Positions 35,563 to 46,385 are shown, numbered from the stretch's first letter. The stretch is DNA of 64,000 bases from Sphingomonas sp. HMP6 (GCF_013374095.1 NZ_AP022672.1:1797501-1861500); one strand, 5' to 3'. Translations and numbers: made by a program. The notes: generated from the sequence alone by a model not told the origin.

Positions 35563-37227
35563 ATGCTGAACTCTCTCGCCATTCGTGATGTCGTGCTGAT
35601 CGAAGCACTCGATTTGCAGTTCGGCGCAGGCCTTGGCGTGCTGACCGGGGAGACCGGCGCGGGCAAGTCGATCCTGCTCGACGCTCTGGGCCTGGCGCTC
35701 GGCGCGCGCGGCGAGGCCGGGCTGGTGCGGCAGGGCGCGGCGCAGGCCGTCGTCACCGCAACCTTCGATACGCCGCCTGCCGACGGGCCGATCGTCGCGC
35801 TGCTGACCGAAAACGGGCTCGACGTGGAACCGGGCGAGCCGCTGCTGATCCGCCGCATCGTCAAGGCCGATGGCGGCAGCCGCGCCTTCGTCAACGATCA
35901 GCCGGCGTCGGCGGGGTTGCTGCGCGAACTGGCAACGTGGCTGGTGGAAATCCACGGGCAGCATGACGATCGCGGGCTGCTCAATGCGCGCGGGCATCGT
36001 GCGCTGCTCGATGCGTTCGGGCGCGTCGATGCGGGCACGACCGCCGCGGCGTACAAGGCGTGGCGCGAGGCCGAGGGGGCGCTGGCCGCCGCGCGCGCCG
36101 GGATCGATACGGCGCAGCGCGACCGCGAATGGCTCGAACATGCCGTCGGCGAACTGCGCGCGCTGGCCCCTGAACCGGGTGAAGAGGAGACGCTCGCCGA
36201 TCGCCGCCGCACGATGCAGCGCGCGGAGAAGATCGCCGAGGGTTTGGCGGCGATCGACAATTGGCTCGAAGGATCGGATGGCGGGCTGTCGCAGCTACGC
36301 CAGGCGGCGCGGGTGCTGGAACGGATCGCGGGCGACCACGCCGCCTTTGCCGATGCGCTGGCGGCGATCGATCGCGCGGTGATCGAGGGGGCGGTCGCCG
36401 AGGAGCGGCTGCGCGTGGCGAAGGCCGATCTGTGGTTCGATCCGGCGACGCTGGAAGAGGATGAGACGCGGCTGTTCGAGCTGCGCGGGATGGCGCGCAA
36501 GCACCGGGTGCAGCCGGATGAGCTGGCCGATCTGGCAAGCGAGCTGGCGGGCAAGCTGGCGGCGCTGGAGGCGGGCGAGGAAGGGCTGGCAGCGCTCGAA
36601 GACAAACTCGCCGCCGCGCGGTCGCGCTATGATGCTGCGGCCGATGCGCTGAGTACGGTTCGGACCGAGGCGGCGTTGCGGCTCGATGCGGCGGTCAAGG
36701 GGGAGCTCGTGCCGCTAAAGCTCGACGCGGCGCGCTTCCGCACTGTCGTCGCTGCGGCCCCGTCGGAGAATTGGTCGGCGGCGGGCAAGGACCGCGTCGA
36801 GTTCGAAATCTCGACCAACCCGGGCGCGCCGTTCGCGCCGTTGGTGAAGATCGCGAGCGGCGGCGAATTGTCGCGCTTCATTCTGGCGCTGAAGGTCGCA
36901 CTTGCCGAGCAAGGCGGTGCTGCGACGATGATTTTTGACGAGATCGACCGCGGTGTCGGCGGTGCCGTCGCAAGCGCGATCGGCGAACGTCTGGCGCGGC
37001 TGGCGGGCGGCACGCAATTGCTCGTCGTGACGCACAGCCCGCAAGTCGCGGCGCGCGGCGGACATCATTTGCTGATCGCCAAAAGCCATGACGGGACGGT
37101 CACGCGCACCGGCGTAACGTCGCTCGACGAGGATGCCCGCCGCGAGGAGATCGCGCGGATGCTGTCGGGCGCGACGATCACGCCCGAGGCCCGCGCGCAG
37201 GCGGAGCGGTTGCTGGAGACGGCATGA
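35563..37227 (+). CDS. recN: DNA repair protein RecN
   Basis: The 554-residue SMC-like ATPase acts in double-strand break repair. Walker A is GETGAGKSILLDAL (near residue 31). It is followed by the VEIHGQHD element and a long coiled-coil middle rich in Ala/Glu/Arg. The ABC signature is IASGGELSRFILALK and Walker B is MIFDEIDRGVGG, followed by the His-switch region VTHSPQVAARG. Length and domain order are normal. SOS control is usual for recN, but I see no clear LexA box in the 62-nt gap. Confidence 0.95.
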   Translation: MLNSLAIRDVVLIEALDLQFGAGLGVLTGETGAGKSILLDALGLALGARGEAGLVRQGAAQAVVTATFDTPPADGPIVALLTENGLDVEPGEPLLIRRIVKADGGSRAFVNDQPASAGLLRELATWLVEIHGQHDDRGLLNARGHRALLDAFGRVDAGTTAAAYKAWREAEGALAAARAGIDTAQRDREWLEHAVGELRALAPEPGEEETLADRRRTMQRAEKIAEGLAAIDNWLEGSDGGLSQLRQAARVLERIAGDHAAFADALAAIDRAVIEGAVAEERLRVAKADLWFDPATLEEDETRLFELRGMARKHRVQPDELADLASELAGKLAALEAGEEGLAALEDKLAAARSRYDAAADALSTVRTEAALRLDAAVKGELVPLKLDAARFRTVVAAAPSENWSAAGKDRVEFEISTNPGAPFAPLVKIASGGELSRFILALKVALAEQGGAATMIFDEIDRGVGGAVASAIGERLARLAGGTQLLVVTHSPQVAARGGHHLLIAKSHDGTVTRTGVTSLDEDARREEIARMLSGATITPEARAQAERLLETA

Positions 37228-37531
37228 GCCGCGCCCGCTAAACTCCGCGACATTCCCGTAACAATCTGCTATCGTCACCGCATCGCGCGAGTCTGCCCTC
37301 AAGCATCGCGCGGCTGAGAGACCTTCTGCGCTCCCGCTTGCCTGGCATCGGATGCGTGCTCTTGTTCTCTCGTTCCGCTCTTTTCGGTCAGCCTGTCCGC
37401 TGCGGTTGTTCCGCGCGACGTTGACCTGACGTGATCGGATGCGCCGGCCGGGGCCGGACGTCGCATCCGTCTTCGATCTCGGCCCCATCCAGTGCATTTT
37501 GACAATGGCACCGGGACCAAAGGAAGCAGTT
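37228..37531 (+). promoter_or_regulatory. Long 5' leader of the cold-shock gene
   Basis: About 300 nt without a supported gene separate recN and the cold-shock gene. It has CU-rich stretches (CTCTTGTTCTCTCGTTCCGC) and a hairpin at 37436-37471, where CGGATGCG pairs with CGCATCCG and inner CCGGCC with GGCCGG. Long structured leaders that change with temperature are typical of cspA-type mRNAs, so part of it is probably transcribed. The exact transcription start is not visible. Confidence 0.45.
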
Positions 37532-37738
37532 ATGGCTATCGGCACCGTTAAATTCTTCAACGCCGACAAGGGTTATGGTTTCATCGCGCCCGAGGGTGGC
37601 GGCGGCGATGCGTTCGTTCACATCAGCGCGGTCGAAGCGGCCGGTATGGCAACGCTCGATCGTGACCAGCGCGTTTCGTACGAGCTGGAAGAGGACCGCC
37701 GCGGCAAAATGTCGGCGGTCAAGCTCGCCCAGGCATAA
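37532..37738 (+). CDS. Cold-shock protein (CspA family)
   Basis: The 68-residue single cold-shock domain has RNA-binding motifs KGYGFIAP (RNP1) and DAFVHIS (RNP2). It binds single-stranded nucleic acid in the cytosol as an RNA chaperone. The ATG at 37532 with SD AAAGGA fits the family start MAIGTVKFFN; an in-frame ATG at 37505 would add nine residues and is less likely. A strong hairpin follows the stop. Confidence 0.95.
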   Translation: MAIGTVKFFNADKGYGFIAPEGGGGDAFVHISAVEAAGMATLDRDQRVSYELEEDRRGKMSAVKLAQA

Positions 37739-37756
37739 CCCGCGTTTACGCGAACC

Positions 37757-37796
37757 GGGGTGTCGCGCCGCTGCTTCGGCAGGGTGACGACACCCC
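37757..37796 (+). terminator. Hairpin with UUCG tetraloop after the cold-shock gene
   Basis: GGGGTGTCG (37757-37765) pairs exactly with CGACACCCC (37788-37796). Inside it CTGC-TTCG-GCAG (37771-37782) forms a UUCG tetraloop stem. No T-run follows, so it may stabilise the csp mRNA 3' end rather than end transcription by itself. Confidence 0.45.
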
Positions 37797-37799
37797 ATC

Positions 37800-38039
37800 T
37801 TGCCCCTCATATTCTCGCGGAGACCTCCGACGAACACCACCGCCATCTTCTATCGCGACCGCGCCCGCCAGGCCGAGTCCGACGCTTCCACCGCAACGCT
37901 CGACAATGTTCGCAGCCGTTTCCTGCGCGCCGCCAAGGCCTGGGATGAAATGGCGACGCGCGCCGAGAAAACCGCCGAGCGCCGCTCGGTGAACGAGGAA
38001 GCCAAGCATCTCGCCGAAATGGATGCGAGCGAGGATTAG
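37800..38039 (+). CDS. Small conserved hypothetical protein (helical)
   Basis: The charged, mostly helical small protein (TAIFYRDRARQAESDAS..., ending EEAKHLAEMDASED) resembles short proteins I recall from sphingomonads starting near TNTTAIFYRDRA. The only ATG that fits is at 37800, but it lacks an SD. A GGAG (37819-37822) lies 7 nt before an in-frame ACG at 37830, where the conserved part begins. Thus the true start may be ACG, giving 69 residues. It follows the cold-shock gene on the same strand. No function is known to me. Confidence 0.55.
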   Translation: MPLIFSRRPPTNTTAIFYRDRARQAESDASTATLDNVRSRFLRAAKAWDEMATRAEKTAERRSVNEEAKHLAEMDASED

Positions 38040-38061
38040 GCACTCGAGCTCTAACTCTATT

Positions 38062-38151
38062 CCGTTCGGGCTAAGCCTGTCGAAGCCCTGCGTGCCACAA
38101 ACGACGCTCGACGTGTGGCACGCAGCCCTTGGACAGGCTCAGGGCGAACGG
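38062..38151. repeat. 90-bp intergenic hairpin element, copy 2
   Basis: It is the same length as copies at 9067 and 47966, with the same outer arms (CCGTTCGGGCTAAGC... / ...GGCTCAGGGCGAACGG). An inner stem GCGTGCCACA/TGTGGCACGC is best preserved in this copy. It lies in the gap before ligA. Confidence 0.9.
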
Positions 38152-38175
38152 GCAGCATGACGAACGCGCGCTTGA

Positions 38176-40281
<2,106 letters not shown>

Positions 40282-40462
40282 CCCCCCCGCCCGTGGAGGT
40301 GATGCCTTTTTGCAACGCAACATGAATCGTTTCCGAGGATTGCTGCGACATGACTCGACTGTCATCCAACCGAAATATATCAGGTGCAAGGGCAGCGCCA
40401 ATGGGGTTGTACGGCCGGTAACGCCGACCCCCGGATGCGATTCGAATCCTAAGGGGAATACC

Positions 40463-43312
40463 ATGAAGATGAAGCTGTTCACGAGCGTGGCTTTCGCCGC
40501 GCTGCTGATTCCAGGCGCAGCGTTCGCGCAGTCGACCGGCTCGGTCGATTTCGAAAAGGGCGGCGAAGACATCGTCGTGACCGCACGCACGACCAAGGGC
40601 ATCGAAGGCATCCAATCGCCCGACACGTCCAAGGCAAAGGGTGTGCTGACCCAGGAGTTCATCGCCAAGCAAACTCCCGGCAACTCGATCCTCGACACGA
40701 TCAACAACCTGCCCGGTGTCAGCTTCCAGAATAACGATCCGTTCGGTTCGGCCGGCGGCACGCTCACCATTCGTGGTTTCGACGCGTCGCGCATCTCGCT
40801 GACCTTCGACGGCATTCCGCTGAACGACACCGGCAATTATGCGCTCTATTCGAACCAGCAGCTCGACCCCGAGCTGATCGAGCAAGTCAACGTCAATTAC
40901 GGCTCGACCGACGTCGACAGCCCTTCGGCTGCAGCGACCGGTTCGACCGTCAACTATCGCACCGTGAACCCGACCGACGATTTCGGCGCACGCCTCGAAG
41001 GTTCAGCTGGCGAATATCAGTTCTTCCGCATCTTCGGTAAGGTCGACACCGGCGTGTTCACGCCATTCGGCACCAAGGCGTGGTTCTCCGCCAGCTCGGC
41101 TGAAAACAATGTTGTTTTCAACGACTTCGGCAAGATCCGCAAGCAGCAGTACAATGCCAAGGTCTATCAGCCGATCGGCAATAACGGCGACTTCATCTCG
41201 GTTTCGGGCAATTACAACCAGAACCGCAACAACTTCTTCGGGTCCGCCCCGCTGCGTTTCGACACCAATGTGTTCTCGCAGATCACGGCGCCGAACGCCG
41301 CCAACCCGAACACGCCAACCAACATTATCACGACGCTCAATCCGTTGCTGATCACCGGTGCGCCACGCTTCGCCGGCACGGGTTCGGCCAACCGATTCCC
41401 GCTGGGCCGCGATGAGCTGCCGTATTCGGTCGCGCGCTGCACGATCAACGGCGGCACGCCCGGCGTTGCCGACGCGCCTGCCAACGTCGTCGCGCCCGGC
41501 GCTTCGAACAATGGCTCGGCGTGCGGTACCGCCTTCGATGAGCGTTACAATCCGTCGAACACCGGCAGCATCCGCGTCAATGCCCGCTTCACGCTGGCAC
41601 CGAACCTCGTCCTGACGGTCGATCCGAGCTATCAGTACACCAAGGCGAATGGTGGCGGCACCGTCACCGCACGTGAGGGCCTGCGCGACATCAATCCGGT
41701 AGGCACGGTTGTTGGCACGCCCAACACGGCAACCCCGACGCAGTGCATCACCGCACCGCAGACCGCAGCGAACAACTGCCAGGTCGGCTATTTCGCCGGC
41801 AACCCATACTTCGGCAAGGATCTGAATGGTGACGGCGATCTGCTCGACACCATCAACGTGCTGGCGCCGAGCCAGACGCAGACCCGTCGTTACGGCGTCA
41901 TCGCTTCGCTGCGCTATGACATTGCAACGGGCCAGACGGTCCGCGTCGGCTACACGCTCGATTACGGTCGTCACCGCCAGACTGGCGAAACCGGCTTCCT
42001 GCAACTCAACGGCCAGCCGTTCGACGTGTTCCCGGTCAACAACCCGATCGCGGGCGTGAACAACTCCGTCCTGCAAAAGCGCGACCGTGCCTCGATCGCA
42101 ACGCTGCAGCAGGGTTCGGCCGAGTATCGCGGTGAGTTCTTCGACAAGAAGCTGGTGGTCAACCTCGGCCTGACCGCGAAATTCTTCCGCCGCGACTTGA
42201 CCAACTATTGCTTCGCCAGCAGCTCGGGTGGGTTCGTCGAATGCTTCGGCCGCGATGCGGCACTGCAAGGTGCGATTGCCGGGTATAACCCCTATTCGTT
42301 CGACAGCACGACCAACCGCGTGACCGGCTTTGCCCCGCCGCAGAACCGCGTCTACAACTACAAGCGCGTGCTGCCGAGCGGCGGCTTCACTTACAAGTTC
42401 GCCGATGTCTTCTCGCTCTATGCGAATTATTCCAAGGGCATCCAGGTTCCGGGTACGGACAATCTCTACAACGCGTTCTATTTTCCGCGGAACTCGTCGC
42501 TGGCCAACCCTGCCCCGGAAACGACGGACAATTTCGACCTCGGTTTGCGCTACACCACCAGCAAGCTGCAAGCGCAGTTTGGTCCGTGGTACACGCGCTT
42601 CACCAACCGTCTGGCCAGCGCATTCGACCCCGATACGCAGCAGACCTTCTACCGCAACCTCGGTCGCGTCGATAAGTATGGCATCGACGGCAGCGTCACC
42701 TATCGCCCAATCCGTGAAATCACGCTCTATGCCTACGGTTCGTATTTGAAGTCGGAGATCAAGGACAACGTGGTCCTCGGCACTTGCGCGAACACCCAGA
42801 CGATCAACTGCACCACGGTCGGCGCGCCGATCCTGGCATTGACCGCTGGCAAGCGTGAATCGGGCGCACCGGTCTTCACCTTTGGCGGCCGCGCGCAGGC
42901 CGACGTTGGTCCGCTCGAAATCGGTATTCAGGCCAAGCGTACCGGTCCGCGCTTCTATAACGACCAAAACCTGCCGAACCTGCAGTGCACCGCGGCGCTG
43001 GTGAACCAGCTCTGCCCGACGCTTGCCAACACGACCGGCACGACCACCGCGTTCGCCGGTACGCGCGGCTTCCTGTACCAGGTGGCCCCGGAGAAGACCT
43101 CGGCCTACACCCAGGTTGATATCGATGCGCGGCTGTCGATGGGCTGGGCTGGTTTGAACGACAAGACGTACCTGCAGCTGAACGTCCAGAACCTGTTCAA
43201 CAACTATTACGTTGGCGGTTTCTCGGGTGGTTCGACCACGCAGTTCAACGTGCCGTTCGTCCAGATCGGTTCGCCGCGCGCGATCGTGGGCACGCTCAAC
43301 GTCGCCTTCTGA
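40463..43312 (+). CDS. TonB-dependent receptor (outer membrane)
   Basis: The 949-residue outer membrane transporter starts at the ATG 40463 with SD AAGGGG; the frame upstream runs back into ligA and is not coding. It has a signal peptide (ending GAAFA), a TonB-box-like segment EDIVVTART, a plug domain (NNLPGVSFQNNDP, GGTLTIRGFDASRI) and a long 22-strand barrel ending in a Phe (GTLNVAF). Codon bias is strong and regular, suggesting high expression. The ligand is unknown. A CTGTCAT half-site in the upstream region (40359-40365) hints at phosphate control. A strong terminator follows. Confidence 0.93.
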   Translation: MKMKLFTSVAFAALLIPGAAFAQSTGSVDFEKGGEDIVVTARTTKGIEGIQSPDTSKAKGVLTQEFIAKQTPGNSILDTINNLPGVSFQNNDPFGSAGGTLTIRGFDASRISLTFDGIPLNDTGNYALYSNQQLDPELIEQVNVNYGSTDVDSPSAAATGSTVNYRTVNPTDDFGARLEGSAGEYQFFRIFGKVDTGVFTPFGTKAWFSASSAENNVVFNDFGKIRKQQYNAKVYQPIGNNGDFISVSGNYNQNRNNFFGSAPLRFDTNVFSQITAPNAANPNTPTNIITTLNPLLITGAPRFAGTGSANRFPLGRDELPYSVARCTINGGTPGVADAPANVVAPGASNNGSACGTAFDERYNPSNTGSIRVNARFTLAPNLVLTVDPSYQYTKANGGGTVTAREGLRDINPVGTVVGTPNTATPTQCITAPQTAANNCQVGYFAGNPYFGKDLNGDGDLLDTINVLAPSQTQTRRYGVIASLRYDIATGQTVRVGYTLDYGRHRQTGETGFLQLNGQPFDVFPVNNPIAGVNNSVLQKRDRASIATLQQGSAEYRGEFFDKKLVVNLGLTAKFFRRDLTNYCFASSSGGFVECFGRDAALQGAIAGYNPYSFDSTTNRVTGFAPPQNRVYNYKRVLPSGGFTYKFADVFSLYANYSKGIQVPGTDNLYNAFYFPRNSSLANPAPETTDNFDLGLRYTTSKLQAQFGPWYTRFTNRLASAFDPDTQQTFYRNLGRVDKYGIDGSVTYRPIREITLYAYGSYLKSEIKDNVVLGTCANTQTINCTTVGAPILALTAGKRESGAPVFTFGGRAQADVGPLEIGIQAKRTGPRFYNDQNLPNLQCTAALVNQLCPTLANTTGTTTAFAGTRGFLYQVAPEKTSAYTQVDIDARLSMGWAGLNDKTYLQLNVQNLFNNYYVGGFSGGSTTQFNVPFVQIGSPRAIVGTLNVAF

Positions 43313-43334
43313 TCGACCGTCAGGTCAAGAAAAT

Positions 43335-43367
43335 GGCCGCCGTTCCGAAAGGAGCGGCGGCCTTTTT
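43335..43367 (+). terminator. Rho-independent terminator of the TonB-dependent receptor
   Basis: GGCCGCCGTTCC pairs with GGAGCGGCGGCC (one G-U) around a GAAA tetraloop and is followed by TTTTT. It starts 23 nt after the receptor stop and is the clearest terminator in the window. Confidence 0.93.
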
Positions 43368-43394
43368 CGTTTCAGCGGACGGGCCTGATGGGTT

Positions 43395-43991
43395 TCAGGC
43401 CGCCTCCGTCTCCCCGATCTTGGCGTAGATCGAGTTTATCGGTCGGGCGAAGACGCGGCCGACCATCGGTTCGAAGAAGCTGAGCGGTGCGTTTTCATAG
43501 GTCGGGTCGAACGCGGCCTGATCGTATTTCTCGCAGAATTCCGCGCACGCCTCGAAATGCGGGTGGCCGCGGTAGTTTTCGCGCAAGTCGCGATCGCCGC
43601 CGATGTAGTGGAAGAAATAATAGCCCTGAAAAACGCCGTGCGTGTTGGCGATCCAGTGGAGTTCCTCGGACACGAATGGCCGCAGCATCGCCGCGCCGAT
43701 CTCCGGATGGTTATAGGTGCCGAGCGTGTCGCCAATGTCGTGGAGCAGCGCCATGACGACATAGGCCTCGTCTCGGCCGTCCTGGTGCGCGCGCGTCGCG
43801 GTCTGGAGCGAATGCTGCAGCCGATCGACCGGGAAGCCGCCATAATCGCCGTCGAGCAAGCTGAGATGCGTCAGCACGCGGCTTGGCAAAGTGCGCGCGA
43901 ACTGGCCGAAGTGGCCGGATATGAGGGTCCAATCGGCTTGCGTGCCGTCTTCCATCGCGGTGAACTGCGCGCGCTCTGGCTGGTGGTTCAT
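43395..43991 (-). CDS. HD domain-containing protein (PhnZ-like type)
   Basis: The 198-residue cytosolic protein has an HD domain with LQTATRAHQDGRDEAYVVMALLHDIGDTLG read in parts: the metal His in RAH, the central HD in LLHDIGD, and further His in YNHPEI and the THGVFQGYYFFHY stretch. The pattern resembles mixed-valent diiron oxygenases (PhnZ/TmpB type) more than classical phosphohydrolases, but this is a resemblance only. It stands alone and is divergent from the LytS-type kinase gene. The substrate is unknown. Confidence 0.82.
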   Translation of the reverse strand: MNHQPERAQFTAMEDGTQADWTLISGHFGQFARTLPSRVLTHLSLLDGDYGGFPVDRLQHSLQTATRAHQDGRDEAYVVMALLHDIGDTLGTYNHPEIGAAMLRPFVSEELHWIANTHGVFQGYYFFHYIGGDRDLRENYRGHPHFEACAEFCEKYDQAAFDPTYENAPLSFFEPMVGRVFARPINSIYAKIGETEAA

Positions 43992-44041
43992 GGCTCTCTC
44001 CTCGATCGTCGTTTGCGGTCAATGAACCACCAAAGGCCATT

Positions 44042-44100
44042 CGTGTCGAGCGAAGTCGAGACCGAGCCCGCGTACAGGTGTCCCGACTTCGCTCGACACG
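44042..44100. repeat. Inverted repeat in a divergent promoter region
   Basis: CGTGTCGAGCGAAGTCG (44042-44058) is exactly inverted as CGACTTCGCTCGACACG (44084-44100) with a 25-nt spacer. It lies between the divergent HD-protein and LytS-type kinase genes, within a 168-nt region that must hold both promoters. Confidence 0.85.
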
Positions 44101-44159
44101 AACGGAAGCAAGGCTACCCATCGCTTTGCGCATCGATCCCAGCCGGTCTAGAAGGCCCT

Positions 44160-45296
44160 ATGCCGCTAATCTCCCGCCCCACGATCTTCTCGCGGCCCTT
44201 CTTCGAAGACAAGAGCCGCGCGTTCTGGACGCTGCAAGCCGTTGGGTGGACGGGGTATCTGATCCTGCGTGGCGTCTCGACCGTGTCGAGCATCGCCGGG
44301 GCGGAGGATTTGAAGCGACTGGTGCCGGTCGTGTTCGAATCGATCATCGGGTACAGCGTCACGCTGCTGCTCTCGACGCTGTATCATATCTATCGCCGCC
44401 AGCCGCGCTTCGCGATGGCGGTGCTGACGGTGCTGACGCTGGCGGTGGCGACGTTGCTCTACGCTGTGCTCGACGCGTTTTCCTTCTCCTTTGTCGGCGA
44501 TTCGTCGCCGGGGCTGACGCTGCCACTGGTGCTGGGCACGATCTTTCTCAATTTCACCGTCCTCGCCGGGTGGACCGCGCTCTATTTCGGGATCAATTTC
44601 TATCTGATCGTCGAGGATCAGATCGACCAGCTCGCAGCACTTGAAAGCACCGCCTCCTCCGCGCAGCTCGCGATGCTGCGCTATCAGCTCAACCCGCATT
44701 TCCTGTTCAACACGCTCAATTCGATCTCGACGTTGGTGCTGCTCAAGGAAACCGAGCGCGCCAATGCGATGCTCGGGCGGTTGTCGTCTTTCCTGCGCTA
44801 TACCCTGGCCAACGAACCGACCGCGCATGTGACGGTGCAGCAGGAGTTCGAGACGCTGAAACTGTATCTCGAGATCGAGAAGATGCGCTTCGAGGAGCGC
44901 CTGCGCCCGAGTTTTGAGGTGGATCCCCGGGTAGCGAAAGCGCGCTTACCCTCGCTGTTGCTGCAACCTTTGGTCGAGAACGCGATTAAGTACGCGGTAA
45001 CGCCGCAGGAAGACGGCGCCGAAATCGCGGTGGTCGCGCGGCTCGCCGGGGATCGGGTGCAGATCGTCGTATCCGACACCGGACCCGGCTTGAACGAGGC
45101 GAAGAACCGGTCAAGCGTTTCGCTGGCGGTTCAATCCCTTTCAACCGGGGTTGGGCTCGCCAATATCAGGGAGAGACTGGCTCAGGCTTACGGGCCTGAC
45201 CATAGTTTCGAGATGCGATCGATCCCGGGGGGCGGTTTCGGGGTCGAGATTGAAATCCCGTTCCAGCTCGAGGAACCGAAGAAAGAGTTTGCATGA
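44160..45296 (+). CDS. LytS-type sensor histidine kinase (His_kinase family)
   Basis: The 378-residue inner-membrane kinase has about four TM helices in residues 25-150 and a short coiled linker. The LytS/YehU-type H-box is RYQLNPHFLFNTLNSI, followed by SFLRYTLANEP, and an ATPase domain has PLVENAIKY and DTGPGL with GVGLANIRERL. I chose the ATG at 44160; the longer upstream frame only reads antisense to the HD gene. It overlaps the LytTR regulator gene by 4 nt (ATGA), so the pair is translated together. Confidence 0.9.
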   Translation: MPLISRPTIFSRPFFEDKSRAFWTLQAVGWTGYLILRGVSTVSSIAGAEDLKRLVPVVFESIIGYSVTLLLSTLYHIYRRQPRFAMAVLTVLTLAVATLLYAVLDAFSFSFVGDSSPGLTLPLVLGTIFLNFTVLAGWTALYFGINFYLIVEDQIDQLAALESTASSAQLAMLRYQLNPHFLFNTLNSISTLVLLKETERANAMLGRLSSFLRYTLANEPTAHVTVQQEFETLKLYLEIEKMRFEERLRPSFEVDPRVAKARLPSLLLQPLVENAIKYAVTPQEDGAEIAVVARLAGDRVQIVVSDTGPGLNEAKNRSSVSLAVQSLSTGVGLANIRERLAQAYGPDHSFEMRSIPGGGFGVEIEIPFQLEEPKKEFA

Positions 45297-46090
45297 CGAT
45301 CCGCACCATCCTCGTCGACGACGAAAAGCTTGCTACACAAGGGCTCGCCTTGCGCCTTGCCGCGCATGACGACGTCGAAATCATCGATACCTGCCAGAAC
45401 GGCCGCGAGGCGATCCGTTCGATCAAAACCAACAAACCCGACCTCGTCTTTCTCGATATCCAGATGCCCGGCTTCGACGGTTTCTCCGTCGTACAGGGGC
45501 TGATGGAGGTCGAACCCCCGCTGTTCGTGTTCGTGACGGCCTATTCCGACCATGCGTTGAAGGCGTTCGAGACCGACGCGGTCGATTATCTGATGAAGCC
45601 GGTCGAGGAAGCGCGGCTTGCCGATACGCTCGATCGCGTGCGCCAACGCCTGACCGAAAAGCGCGGCGTCGAGGAGGCAGACCGGCTGAAGGAAGTGATC
45701 GCCGAGATCGCGCCCGAATCCGTCGAAAATCTCGGCGAGGCCGAGCATGTCTCCTCGAACCGCTTCGAAAAGCTAATCAACATCAAGGATCGCGGCCAGA
45801 TCTTCCGCGTCGATGTCGATACGATCGAACTGATCGAGGCGGCCGGCGATTATATGGTGATCAAGACCGGCGACAATTCGCTGGTGCTGCGCGAGACCAT
45901 GAAAGACCTCGAACGCCGCTTAGATCCGCGCCGCTTCCAGCGCGTCCACCGCTCGACGATCGTCAACCTCGATCTGGTGAAAGAGGTGAAACCGCACACC
46001 AATGGCGAGTGCTTCCTGGTGCTGCAGTCCAATGCGCAGGTGAAGGTGTCGCGGTCCTATCGCGACGTGGTCGCGCGGTTCGTTCACTAA
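45293..46090 (+). CDS. LytTR-family response regulator
   Basis: The 265-residue regulator has a receiver (LVDDEKLATQG; phospho-acceptor Asp in FLDIQMPGFDG; VTAYSDHA; Lys in LMKPVEE) and a C-terminal LytTR DNA-binding domain (IELIEAAGDYMVI, FQRVHRSTIVNLDLV, VSRSYRDVV). It is the partner of the overlapping LytS-type kinase. LytTR proteins bind imperfect direct repeats in promoters; the targets are unknown. Confidence 0.93.
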   Translation: MTIRTILVDDEKLATQGLALRLAAHDDVEIIDTCQNGREAIRSIKTNKPDLVFLDIQMPGFDGFSVVQGLMEVEPPLFVFVTAYSDHALKAFETDAVDYLMKPVEEARLADTLDRVRQRLTEKRGVEEADRLKEVIAEIAPESVENLGEAEHVSSNRFEKLINIKDRGQIFRVDVDTIELIEAAGDYMVIKTGDNSLVLRETMKDLERRLDPRRFQRVHRSTIVNLDLVKEVKPHTNGECFLVLQSNAQVKVSRSYRDVVARFVH

Positions 46091-46109
46091 GCGCGCGGCG
46101 AAGCGGCCT

Positions 46110-46385
46110 TCATTCGGTCGCTTCGCCCTCGCCGCCCGGTGCTGGATTTTCGAAAAACGATTCGACCTCGCCCGACAGTTTCAGCGTCAGTGGGTTGCCG
46201 TGGCGATCGACCTTCTTGCCCAAGGCGACGCGGATCCAGCCCTCGGAACGGCTATATTCCTCGACGTCGGTGCGTTGCTGCCCCTTGAAGCGGATGCCGA
46301 TGCCGCGTGCCAGCACGGCCTCGTCATAATGCGGGCTGCGCGGGTTGGACGAAAGGCGGTCGGGCGGGAGATCTGTGTCGCTCAT
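46110..46385 (-). CDS. DUF3297 family protein
   Basis: The 91-residue protein reads almost entirely as the DUF3297 family: LPPDRLSSNPRSPHYDE, GIGIRFKG, VEEYSRSEGWIRVALGK and DRHGNPLTLKLSG. It is a small cytosolic protein common in Proteobacteria with no known function. It is convergent with the LytTR regulator gene; a hairpin (GCGAAGCG/CGCTTCGC, 46098-46126) straddles both stop regions. Confidence 0.88.
   Translation of the reverse strand: MSDTDLPPDRLSSNPRSPHYDEAVLARGIGIRFKGQQRTDVEEYSRSEGWIRVALGKKVDRHGNPLTLKLSGEVESFFENPAPGGEGEATE

Noticed and set aside
37439..37738. Longer form of the cold-shock protein
   Set aside because: The added N-terminus has no match to the family, and the internal ATG has the proper SD and the conserved start.
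41003..42967. 654-codon frame on the - strand
   Set aside because: It is antisense to the TonB-dependent receptor, whose motifs and signal peptide are clear.
43557..44159. N-terminal extension of the LytS-type kinase
   Set aside because: It reads antisense to the HD gene and across an inverted repeat; the kinase starts properly at 44160.
46098..46126. Terminator for the LytTR and DUF3297 genes
   Set aside because: The 8-bp hairpin lies partly inside the DUF3297 coding end and has no T-run on either side, so I did not call it a terminator.
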